5,636 nt of DNA from Mailhella sp. GTDB lineage: Bacteria; Desulfobacterota; Desulfovibrionia; Desulfovibrionales; Desulfovibrionaceae. The DNA lies in assembly GCA_017940105.1 (NCBI GenBank), contig JAGAZG010000190.1:1-5636 (forward strand), in the 5' to 3' direction. How positions within the stretch are numbered: position 1 is the first letter of the stretch; every line of letters begins with the position of its first letter. Below are positions 1 to 5,177 of the stretch, piece after piece. A program made the position numbers and the translations under genes. Below the pieces are notes generated by a model. It worked only from the letters and a program-made list of their open reading frames with translations. It was not told where the DNA came from and ran no database searches.

Positions 1-13
1 CATAGCCCCCTTG

Positions 14-150
14 CGCCAGCCATTTCGTTTAACGCCGGAAGTGAATCCCGGGCTACTCATGGCTGGCGAGACAGCCTTGCCTCCGGCAAAACTGTCTCGA
101 GCATTTTTGAAAATGCTCTAAATCAGGAATCCTGCCCGGGGCAGGATTCC
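14..150. repeat. four consecutive inverted repeats (hairpin array)
   Basis: Four perfect or nearly perfect inverted repeats follow one another with almost no spacing. (1) CGCCAGCCAT at 14-23 pairs with ATGGCTGGCG at 59-68. (2) CGAGACAG at 67-74 pairs with CTGTCTCG at 92-99, enclosing TTGCC (77-81) paired with GGCAA (85-89). (3) GAGCATTTT at 99-107 pairs with AAAATGCTC at 110-118. (4) GGAATCCTGCCC at 126-137 pairs with GGGCAGGATTCC at 139-150. Hairpins 1 and 2 share bases 67-68, and hairpins 2 and 3 share base 99. This looks like an extragenic palindromic repeat, a small non-autonomous mobile element, or a structured RNA. The direction of transcription, if any, cannot be told. Only one copy is in the window, so repetition in the genome is inference. 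Confidence 0.6.
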
Positions 151-158
151 ACTTTTAT
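126..158 (+). terminator. possible intrinsic terminator
   Basis: The last hairpin of the array has 12-bp perfect GC-rich arms (126-137 and 139-150) and is followed on the plus strand by ACTTTTAT, a modest U-rich tail. It could end a plus-strand transcript entering from the left. The tail is short and interrupted, and the hairpin may only be part of the repeat element. Confidence 0.3.
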
Positions 159-175
159 CGTTATTTCCGTTCTGC

Positions 176-215
176 TATAATAACCCGGCCTTCTGGCGCA
201 ACGGACGCCCAGGCC
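176..215 (-). terminator. weak candidate terminator for the leftward genes
   Basis: Read on the minus strand, AGGCC/GGCCT (211-215 with 187-191) and CGCC/GGCG (206-209 with 195-198) form a two-part stem with a small internal loop. It is followed by GGG and then TTATTATA. The U-rich tail is interrupted, so this is only a weak candidate for the end of the transcript that carries the gene at 306-1304. No better terminator was found downstream of that gene. Confidence 0.25.
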
Positions 216-305
216 TGTTGCCGGAGTATTCGTTGCGGCTGGTTTGAGAGGGGCTTAATCCTCTAAAACAACGGGTGCACAGGCATGAATACCTATGCTG
301 ACCTT

Positions 306-1304
306 CTATGACTTCTTATTGCGCTCTCCCCTGAGCATACCAACGGCCATATGCAGGGCCCACGGCGCACGGGCCGCCTGAACTGAAGGCCAGCATGTCA
401 GAACGGCCGAGGCTTCTTTCATCATGTTTGGAAAAAAGCTCACATAGCGCAAAACGTCTTTTTCTTGCCAGCACCATGCTCCGTAGTGCTGGGCACGGCT
501 TTCACGGTACATTTCAAGACGGTTCAGCGTAAGCGTGACGTGTTCCCGCTCTTCTGCCGTCGCTTCTGCCAATGGCAAAGACAGCGTCGAAAGCATGCCA
601 GCTCCAAGGCCGGGATGCTTTACAGAAGAGTCCATGCACAAAAGGGCTTTTGCCCCTCCTCCCATGGGAAATTCTGCAGTGAGCATGGCCGGCGTATATT
701 GGTGCGGGCACATCTCGGGGATCAGAGATGCTATCTGCTTGAAATCTTCTTCACCCCATGCAGAAACGCCCTCTGCCGGTTTCACCCCTTCCTGCATCAT
801 GGCCATGGCACCGCTAAACATCCCGGAAGGTCCATAGAGCACGGCAGACCTCAAAAGCGGCACAAGCACTTCGGCCCATGCTCCCTGCTTTGAAAACAAC
901 GTGACCCTGCTGCCCACATAAAAGCTGCCCTTTTCATTTCTTGCCATGGCTCCGCCAGCGGCCAAGCCATTAAAGGAATTCATCATGTGAGGATCTTTTT
1001 CAAAGACTTCGGCCATGTTTCTTGGCAGCAAGGTTAGCACCTGCACGCCGGCGACCGCAGGGTTATCAGTCTCGCCTTCGGCGCTTGCCCCGCTCGGTCC
1101 CGTCACTCGCATGGTGGAGACAAACGGACCATGCGTTATCAGCAGCACGCCTTTTTCAAAGCGGGCGTCCATTCCCTCCGTCATGAAAAAGGGCAGCCCT
1201 ACCTCGCCCAGATCAATCCCATACTCATTGTGCGCTTCAGACGCCGAAGAGCGTTTCTTCCATTCTTCCAGTTTTTTTTCGTTATCTTTTGTTTCCGTAT
1301 CCAT
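306..1304 (-). CDS. uncharacterised 332-aa protein, possible internal duplication
   Basis: I do not recognise this protein. From the ATG at 1304 it is 332 residues, soluble, with no signal peptide or membrane segment. It opens with a charged helix (about residues 1-25, rich in Lys and Glu). Two halves look alike in layout. Residues 33-173 have a beta-rich stretch, then a helix leading to an F-N-G-L segment (about 111), then a G-S-F-Y-V-G strand and a helix containing Trp. Residues 201-328 have a beta-rich stretch, a helix leading to an L-N-R-L-E segment (about 260), a G-A-W-C-W strand and another helix. This strand-helix-strand-helix plan recalls YbjN/CesT-like chaperone folds, but that is a guess from pattern only. 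A longer reading from a TTG at 1355 is possible, but ATG 1304 has AGAGG nine bases upstream. It lies 127 bp downstream of the dehydrogenase, same strand, perhaps with its own promoter. It reads as an intact coding gene; its function is unknown. Confidence 0.75.
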   Translation of the reverse strand: MDTETKDNEKKLEEWKKRSSASEAHNEYGIDLGEVGLPFFMTEGMDARFEKGVLLITHGPFVSTMRVTGPSGASAEGETDNPAVAGVQVLTLLPRNMAEVFEKDPHMMNSFNGLAAGGAMARNEKGSFYVGSRVTLFSKQGAWAEVLVPLLRSAVLYGPSGMFSGAMAMMQEGVKPAEGVSAWGEEDFKQIASLIPEMCPHQYTPAMLTAEFPMGGGAKALLCMDSSVKHPGLGAGMLSTLSLPLAEATAEEREHVTLTLNRLEMYRESRAQHYGAWCWQEKDVLRYVSFFPNMMKEASAVLTCWPSVQAARAPWALHMAVGMLRGERNKKS

Positions 1305-1336
1305 AGCAAACGACCTCTGCTTATGTATTTTCTCTC

Positions 1337-1365
1337 TGAATATGCCCTTCGGCAAGCGAGGGCAA
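1337..1365 (-). promoter_or_regulatory. candidate promoter for the 332-aa gene
   Basis: On the minus strand TTGCCC (1360-1365) is followed after exactly 17 bp by TATTCA (1337-1342), giving a predicted start near 1330 and a leader of about 25 nt that contains the AGAGG ribosome site at 1314-1318. The -10 match is only moderate. The spacer and flanks also contain the short inverted repeat TGCCCT...AGGGCA, which could be a regulator site. Read-through from the dehydrogenase gene is an alternative, because no terminator is visible in this gap. Confidence 0.3.
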
Positions 1366-1431
1366 GGATCATGCGCTGCAGCGTATCAGCATCGCCGAAA
1401 AGGGTAAAGCATTTGCCCGTATGGTCATGAG

Positions 1432-2613
1432 TCAGCGGGCCATGGCATAAATGGCTGCAATATCGTCTTCTTTAAGAAACATGGCTGACCCCTTGCCTCC
1501 GCCTGCTCCGGCAGCCGCGGAACAGGCCATTTGCCGTATCTGATCATCTGTAGGAAAAATGCCGAGACCGCTCATGCTCACAGGCAGTCCGATAGACCGG
1601 AAAAAAGACTCAAGAGCCATGATGCCCTTAAGCGCTGTTTCTGCCGCATCTTTCCCAGGCTTTACCTGCATGACACGCAAGGCGAACTTTTCAAACCTGT
1701 GCAGGCAGTTCATGTGCACATAGCGCGCCCAGCTCCCCCAGACAGCTGTCAGCCCGGCACCGTGGGTCACGTCAAACATGCCTCCAAGCTCGTGCTCTAT
1801 CATGTGTGAGGCGAAATCGCCTCCGTCAGTGCCGCATCCCGTAAGTCCATTGTGCGACAAGCTTCCCGCCCACATGATCTCGGCGCGCGCTTCATAATTG
1901 TGAGGCTGTTCTTTTAAAATCAGGGCATTGCGCATCACCGTGCGCAAAAGGCCTTCAGCTATGGAGTCTGTCAGCTCCATGTTGCCGCCATTCGTGAAAT
2001 ACCGCTCCATGGTGTGCATCATGATGTCGGCACAGCCGCTGGCAGTCTGCCAGGGAGAGAGGCTCATGGTCAGCTCAGGATTCATGAGGGCAAAGCACGG
2101 GCGGCTGATATTGTCGTTATAGCTGCGCTTTTCTCCCGTGGCATCGTTGCTGATCACGCAGCTGTTGCTTGTTTCGCTTCCGGCCGCAGCTATCGTCGGC
2201 ACGGCTCCTAGGGGCAGGCAGCCCGAAGCCTTGCGCTTGCGGGCAAAAAGCTCCCATACGTCTTTCTCAGGTTCAAATGCCGCGTAGGCAATGGCTTTTG
2301 CCGAGTCAATGACGCTGCCACCGCCTACTGCGAGGATGAAATCCACGTTTTCACGCAACGCAAGTTCCAGGCCTTCACGCACTTTAGAAAGACGCGGATT
2401 GGGAACCACCCCTCCCAGTTCCGTGCAAATCATGCCCTCTTTTTCAAGCGAAGCGCGTATGCGGCCAATCAAGCCGGACTTCAGTGCGCTCTGGCCGCCG
2501 TAGTGGATGAGTATGCGGCGTGCGCCAGCTTCTTTTGCAAGCAGTCCGGCTTTGTCTTCTGCATTTTCGCCGAAGACAACTTTTGTTGGGGTATGAAAAA
2601 CAAAGCCGAACAT
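1432..2613 (-). CDS. iron-containing alcohol dehydrogenase, YqhD/butanol dehydrogenase type
   Basis: A group III metal-dependent alcohol dehydrogenase of 393 residues, the usual length for the family, expected in the cytoplasm reducing aldehydes to alcohols with NAD(P)H. The N-terminal Rossmann-like half begins with an F-x-T-P-T-K-V-V-F-G-E signature and carries the G-G-G-S-V-I-D-S-A-K cofactor motif at about 97-106. The C-terminal helical half has the metal ligands Asp196, His200, His270 and His284, whose spacing matches E. coli YqhD (194, 198, 267, 281). The loop Y-G-G-Q-S (38-42) corresponds to the YqhD region that contacts the NADP 2'-phosphate, so NADPH use is plausible but not proven. 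Start: an in-frame ATG exists at 2640, but AAGGAG at 2622-2627 sits eight bases before the ATG at 2613, where family homology also begins. It lies 100 bp downstream of the metal sensor gene. The physiological aldehyde (fermentation or detoxification) cannot be told. Confidence 0.95.
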   Translation of the reverse strand: MFGFVFHTPTKVVFGENAEDKAGLLAKEAGARRILIHYGGQSALKSGLIGRIRASLEKEGMICTELGGVVPNPRLSKVREGLELALRENVDFILAVGGGSVIDSAKAIAYAAFEPEKDVWELFARKRKASGCLPLGAVPTIAAAGSETSNSCVISNDATGEKRSYNDNISRPCFALMNPELTMSLSPWQTASGCADIMMHTMERYFTNGGNMELTDSIAEGLLRTVMRNALILKEQPHNYEARAEIMWAGSLSHNGLTGCGTDGGDFASHMIEHELGGMFDVTHGAGLTAVWGSWARYVHMNCLHRFEKFALRVMQVKPGKDAAETALKGIMALESFFRSIGLPVSMSGLGIFPTDDQIRQMACSAAAGAGGGKGSAMFLKEDDIAAIYAMAR

Positions 2614-2621
2614 TGGCGGCG

Positions 2622-2627
2622 CTCCTT
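2622..2627 (-). promoter_or_regulatory. ribosome binding site deciding the dehydrogenase start
   Basis: AAGGAG on the minus strand lies eight bases before the ATG at 2613. The upstream in-frame ATG at 2640 has no comparable site, so the nine extra residues are unlikely to be translated. Confidence 0.75.
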
Positions 2628-2656
2628 GCTGAATGTCCATGAAGATGGCCTAAGAT

Positions 2657-2703
2657 CGGCACGTCCTGCAAAAATAATCTGAAAGCAGCCAACCCGGCAC
2701 GTC
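2657..2703 (-). repeat. pair of 9-bp direct repeats upstream of the dehydrogenase
   Basis: GACGTGCCG occurs twice on the minus strand, at 2695-2703 and 2657-2665, 38 bp apart start to start, in the 100-bp gap between the sensor gene and the dehydrogenase. The purine before each copy is also conserved. They could be activator or repressor half-sites for the dehydrogenase. No convincing promoter hexamers or terminator were found in this gap, so co-transcription with the sensor gene is possible. Confidence 0.35.
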
Positions 2704-2713
2704 TTGAACATGG

Positions 2714-2989
2714 TTATTTCAGGTTGGCAAAGCGTTCCACAGCCTTGGTAAACCGGGCTATGGTTGCATCGGCGTCGCCATGCTCGATGCCATCTCGCAC
2801 GCAATGCTTGATATGCCCTTCTAAGATCACCTTGCCTACGCTGTGCAGTGCAGCTTTGCACGCGCTTACCTGTGAAAGAACGTCTTCGCAGGGGATGTTT
2901 TCATCAATCATCCGGTCAATAGCCTGCAGTTGCCCCATGATCTTTTTCAAGCGCCTGTGCAGGTTGTCAGAATCCATGCAGTGCTTCAT
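2714..2989 (-). CDS. CsoR/RcnR-family metal-sensing repressor
   Basis: A 91-residue all-helical repressor of the CsoR/RcnR/FrmR family (old DUF156), at the typical length. These proteins are tetrameric DNA-binding regulators that release their operators on binding metal or another inducer. The family core is present: R-L-K-K-I-x-G-Q at about 13-20, the metal site Cys34-His59-Cys63 (spacing 25 and 4, as in CsoR Cys36-His61-Cys65), and G-H-I-K-H-C around 58-63. The Cys-His-Cys set fits Cu(I)-type CsoR, although InrS-type nickel sensors share it together with an N-terminal His. Here the N-terminus reads M-K-H-C, so His3 or Cys4 might add a ligand, and an extra Cys44 is present. The start at 2989 is supported by GGGAAGG six bases upstream; Met5 has no site of its own. 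It very likely controls the ATPase promoter near 5000. It lies 136 bp downstream of the ATPase gene, beyond a terminator. Confidence 0.93.
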   Translation of the reverse strand: MKHCMDSDNLHRRLKKIMGQLQAIDRMIDENIPCEDVLSQVSACKAALHSVGKVILEGHIKHCVRDGIEHGDADATIARFTKAVERFANLK

Positions 2990-3022
2990 GCCAAACCTTC
3001 CCGATCATTGCTGTTGTGCAAA

Positions 3023-3050
3023 GTTATACTGCAATCCGGCTAAACGCAAG
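3023..3050 (-). promoter_or_regulatory. candidate promoter of the sensor gene
   Basis: On the minus strand TATAAC (3023-3028) is a good -10 element, preceded after 15-16 bp by TTGCGT or CTTGCG (3044-3050) as a weak -35. Start predicted near 3016. There is no G-run/C-run palindrome like the one at the ATPase promoter, which suggests that the sensor gene is not strongly autorepressed. Confidence 0.45.
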
Positions 3051-3057
3051 CCAGCGT

Positions 3058-3096
3058 AAAAAACCGGCGGCCGCCAGCCAAGAGGCTGACAGCCGC
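3058..3096 (-). terminator. strong intrinsic terminator after the ATPase gene
   Basis: On the minus strand a 13-bp stem (3084-3096 with 3067-3079; eleven Watson-Crick pairs and two G-U pairs) closes a UCUU loop. After three bases (CGG) it is followed by six U (3063-3058). It lies 30 bp past the ATPase stop codon and should make the ATPase largely monocistronic. Confidence 0.85.
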
Positions 3097-3125
3097 ACTG
3101 ATAATGGACCAGGCATTCCTCCCCA

Positions 3126-4967
3126 TTATGAGGGGCGCTTCCACGTCAGCAGAAAAGCAGAATTGACGATGACAAAAACAGAACCCGCATTATGCACCAG
3201 TGCACCGGATACAGGATTGAGAACAGCAGCCATGGCCAGCACTATGGCGACCCCGTTCAGGACCATGGAAAATGTCAGATTCCACCTGATTACCCGCATC
3301 ATCCTTTGTGCGAGTAAAAGCAGATGGGGAAATTCTTTAATGTCATCCTTGACAAGGACGATGGAAGCGGCATCGCAGGCAATATCACTGCCGACCCCGC
3401 CCATTGCTATGCCGACATGCGCAGCCTTCAGGGCAGGTGCATCATTGATGCCGTCTCCTATCATGCAGGCATACTGCCCGCTCCGTTCAGCGCTTTGAAT
3501 GTATGCGAGCTTATCTTCAGGAAGGCATCCCGACTTGATTTCCTCTATTCCCGCCAGGCCGGCCATGTGCCGCGCCGCATTGTGCTGATCTCCTGAGAGA
3601 AGCACGGGCAAGCAGCCCGCCATGACCGTTTCTGATACCGTCTTGCTCACTTCAGGGCGCAGTTCATCCGCCAATACGACAATGCCTGCCTCAGCTCCGT
3701 CCGCCACGACATACGTTACGCTGTATCCTGCATCGGCATATGGCGCGGCAAGCATTTGCAAGGAAGCGCAGTCATACCCCTGCTCCTCAAGAAAGCGCCG
3801 TGTACCGACCAGGATCTTCCTCCCCTCTGCTACGGCCATAATCCCCTTGCCAGGAAGCATCTCAAAATATTCCGGATCTGCCGCGGCGGTTCCAGAATCG
3901 ATTTTATAGCTTTCAGCTATGGCTTTTCCCAGTGGATGTTCAGACCGAGTTTCAGCCGAAGCCGTCCAGCGGTAGACATCTTTTTCTGCTATGCCTGCCA
4001 CGCTTTTTACGGCATAAACTTTCGGCTTGCCCAATGTCAGCGTGCCTGTCTTGTCAAAGCAGACTTTTTTTACCTGGGCAAGACGCTCAAGCGCATCCCC
4101 TTCCCTGACAAGAAAATGATGCTTCGCCGCGTTGCCGATGGCGGCTGTGACAGCCGTCGGCGTGGCAAGCACCAGCGAACATGGGCAGAAGACGACAAGA
4201 ATCGTTACAGCGCGGATGATATCGCCTGTGCACCACCATGCCACAGCGGCAGAAGCAAGAGCTGCCATCACTACCCATGTTGCCCAGCGGTCAGCCAGGG
4301 CAACAATCTTTGCTCTGCCGGCATCTGCGCTTTGCACCAGCCGCACCATTCTGTTTATGGAACTGTCCTGACCGTCCTTTTTCACAAGAATATCCACAGA
4401 GCCAATCATGTTGGTGGTCCCGCTCAGTACCGCATCGCCTTCTGTTTTGTCCACAGGCATCGGCTCGCCCGTCATGACAGATTCTGAGACAGACGTTGTG
4501 CCTGCAATGATAATGCCGTCGGCAGGAATGATCTCGCCAGGCAGTACGCGTATGTACGCTCCGCATTTTACGTCCTGCGCCGGGATTTCCCGCGTTTCTC
4601 CATCAAGCAGCAGACGGGCTTTCTGCGGGGTCAGCTTAACCAGCTTTTCAATGCCTGCCTGTGAGCGGGCCACAGTCATTTCTTCAAGAAGAGAACCTAT
4701 CTGCATGATGACGGCAACCTCGCCGGCAGCAAAATCTTCCCCTATGATGACTGAGGCGATGAGCGCTATGGCTACAAGGACGTCTGCCTTGATGTCAAAC
4801 CGGGTGACAAGTCCAATGCATGCCTCGCAAAGAACGGGGACTCCGCACAGTATGATTGCCGCCCATGCGGGATCAAACGGAAAGCTGGTCAGATGAAAAT
4901 AGCTCAGGACAAGCGATATTGCAGAAATCAGGATAAGGCCGAGCTTGTTGAGATGTTCGTCTTTCAT
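3126..4967 (-). CDS. P1B-type heavy-metal-translocating ATPase
   Basis: A 613-residue inner-membrane P-type ATPase that pumps a transition metal out of the cytoplasm using ATP. All core motifs are present: actuator T-G-E-P at 166-169; C-P-C at 261-263 in the sixth membrane helix; phosphorylated Asp305 in D-K-T-G-T-L-T; the P1B hallmark S-E-H-P-L-G with His344-Pro345; and G-D-G-I-N-D-A-P at 504-511. Membrane pairs are seen near 10-53, 62-96, 228-275 and 565-607. There is no N-terminal HMA (GMxCxxC) domain; the protein starts eight residues before the first helix. The last two helices are atypical: L-N-G near 570-572, where ZntA has its Lys, and H-N-A-G-S at 592-596, where ZntA has its Asp. The copper-type YN and MxxSS motifs are absent. 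The export substrate is therefore open (Cu, Zn, Mn, Ni or another). Cys41, Cys47 and Cys50 cluster in the second helix. GAGAGGAG lies five bases before the ATG. The promoter carries CsoR-like operators. Confidence 0.95.
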   Translation of the reverse strand: MKDEHLNKLGLILISAISLVLSYFHLTSFPFDPAWAAIILCGVPVLCEACIGLVTRFDIKADVLVAIALIASVIIGEDFAAGEVAVIMQIGSLLEEMTVARSQAGIEKLVKLTPQKARLLLDGETREIPAQDVKCGAYIRVLPGEIIPADGIIIAGTTSVSESVMTGEPMPVDKTEGDAVLSGTTNMIGSVDILVKKDGQDSSINRMVRLVQSADAGRAKIVALADRWATWVVMAALASAAVAWWCTGDIIRAVTILVVFCPCSLVLATPTAVTAAIGNAAKHHFLVREGDALERLAQVKKVCFDKTGTLTLGKPKVYAVKSVAGIAEKDVYRWTASAETRSEHPLGKAIAESYKIDSGTAAADPEYFEMLPGKGIMAVAEGRKILVGTRRFLEEQGYDCASLQMLAAPYADAGYSVTYVVADGAEAGIVVLADELRPEVSKTVSETVMAGCLPVLLSGDQHNAARHMAGLAGIEEIKSGCLPEDKLAYIQSAERSGQYACMIGDGINDAPALKAAHVGIAMGGVGSDIACDAASIVLVKDDIKEFPHLLLLAQRMMRVIRWNLTFSMVLNGVAIVLAMAAVLNPVSGALVHNAGSVFVIVNSAFLLTWKRPS

Positions 4968-4983
4968 CAGTACTCCTCTCGCT

Positions 4984-5009
4984 TAAGTATACCCCTATGG
5001 GTATACTTA
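4984..5009. promoter_or_regulatory. primary CsoR-type operator (26-bp palindrome)
   Basis: Perfect 11-bp arms TAAGTATACCC (4984-4994) and GGGTATACTTA (4999-5009) flank a CTAT centre. The core, with A/T flanks around a C-run and a G-run, matches the operator style of CsoR-family repressors. It covers most of the -10 element and the predicted start of the ATPase transcript, so binding should block initiation. The partner repressor is most likely the gene at 2714-2989 (inference). Confidence 0.85.
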
Positions 5010-5034
5010 TACATATAGGGGTATATGTAGTCAA
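5006..5034 (-). promoter_or_regulatory. sigma70-type promoter of the ATPase gene
   Basis: On the minus strand TTGACT (5029-5034), a 17-bp spacer and TATAAG (5006-5011) form a near-consensus promoter, with the start expected near 4999. The leader is about 32 nt and carries the GAGAGGAG ribosome site at 4973-4980. A promoter this strong makes sense only if tightly repressed, in line with the two operators laid over it. Confidence 0.8.
5010..5029. promoter_or_regulatory. second operator-like palindrome in the promoter spacer
   Basis: TACATATA (5010-5017) and TATATGTA (5022-5029) are perfect 8-bp arms around GGGG. It abuts the 26-bp palindrome exactly, fills the spacer of the ATPase promoter and touches the last base of the -35. 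It shares the TATA/G-run pattern but lacks the C-run/G-run dyad, so it may be a weaker secondary site for the same repressor. Confidence 0.6.
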
Positions 5035-5035
5035 G

Positions 5036-5064
5036 AAAAACATGCCGGCCTTTTCAAAGGCATG
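5036..5064 (-). terminator. hairpin with U-tract just upstream of the ATPase promoter
   Basis: On the minus strand CATGCCTTT (5064-5056) can pair with AAAGG and CATG across a four-base bulge (down to 5041), and five U follow at once (5040-5036). It would stop leftward transcription arriving from behind the plus-strand gene and insulate the ATPase promoter, whose -35 begins two bases further on. The bulge makes it an imperfect terminator. Confidence 0.4.
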
Positions 5065-5127
5065 CGCTCTGATGTGATAACACTGGCATGATGTTTTCAT
5101 GTAATCCTCAGCAGTTGATCTCTTTCC

Positions 5128-5156
5128 TTGTCAGAAAAAAATATGCAAGCTATTTT
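5128..5156 (+). promoter_or_regulatory. candidate promoter of the DUF4186 gene
   Basis: TTGTCA (5128-5133), a 17-bp A-rich spacer and TATTTT (5151-5156) give a plausible sigma70 promoter with a start near 5163, which would leave a leader of about 15 nt holding little more than the ribosome site. It is divergent from the ATPase promoter, about 95 bp away, and free of the operator palindromes. Confidence 0.35.
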
Positions 5157-5165
5157 GGCAGAAGC

Positions 5166-5172
5166 AAAGGAG
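5166..5172 (+). promoter_or_regulatory. ribosome binding site deciding the DUF4186 start
   Basis: AAAGGAG ends five bases before the ATG at 5178. Earlier in-frame starts (from 5088) lack such a site and would add about 30 residues outside the family domain. Confidence 0.8.
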
Positions 5173-5177
5173 TGCGC

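Larger units (their letters stand above)
1..305. other. non-coding, strongly structured intergenic region
   Basis: No convincing gene lies here. The left part (14-150) is a chain of four inverted repeats, listed separately. The right part (about 187-237) can also fold: GGCCT at 187-191 pairs with AGGCC at 211-215, enclosing GGCG (195-198) paired with CGCC (206-209), and CGCAACG at 197-203 could alternatively pair with CGTTGCG at 231-237. Further right, AGAGG (247-251) faces CCTCT (260-264). Plus-strand frame 1 is open from the window edge to a TAA at 178-180, but it runs straight through the inverted repeats and has no protein character I recognise. At the extreme left, minus-strand sequence AAGGGGGCT precedes an ATG at 3-1, so a leftward gene could begin exactly at the edge; its body is not visible. 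Confidence 0.6.

Noticed and set aside
1..17. Possible leftward gene starting at ATG 3-1 with AAGGGGG upstream
   Set aside because: Only the start codon would be inside the window, so nothing of the product can be seen; the purine run alone is insufficient.
1..180. Open plus-strand frame 1 from the window edge to TAA at 178-180, possibly a gene end
   Set aside because: It passes through all four inverted repeats, its composition follows the palindromes, and it shows no recognisable protein motif. A truncated gene cannot be excluded but is not supported.
195..290. tRNA-like or riboswitch-like folding
   Set aside because: No T-arm GGTTCGAATCC-type sequence, acceptor stem or known riboswitch core could be found on either strand.
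465..893. 142-residue plus-strand open frame
   Set aside because: It lies opposite the 332-aa gene, has no ribosome site and has the Cys/His/Arg-rich look of a shadow frame.
1305..1355. Longer form of the 332-aa protein from TTG at 1355
   Set aside because: The TTG has no good ribosome site, whereas ATG 1304 has AGAGG at suitable distance, and the extra residues would overlap the candidate promoter.
2614..2640. Dehydrogenase start at the upstream ATG 2640
   Set aside because: The AAGGAG site lies inside this extension and serves the ATG at 2613, where family similarity also begins.
2614..2713. Sigma54 promoter ahead of the dehydrogenase (TTGGC ... TTGCA)
   Set aside because: The GG and GC elements are far more than the required ten bases apart.
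3756..4487. 243-residue open frame on the plus strand
   Set aside because: It is wholly antisense to the ATPase gene, whose motifs are unmistakable; its composition is rich in Cys, His and Arg, typical of a shadow frame.
5088..5177. N-terminal extension of the DUF4186 protein by 30 residues
   Set aside because: It overlaps the candidate promoter, lacks a ribosome site and adds nothing related to the family; ATG 5178 has AAAGGAG.
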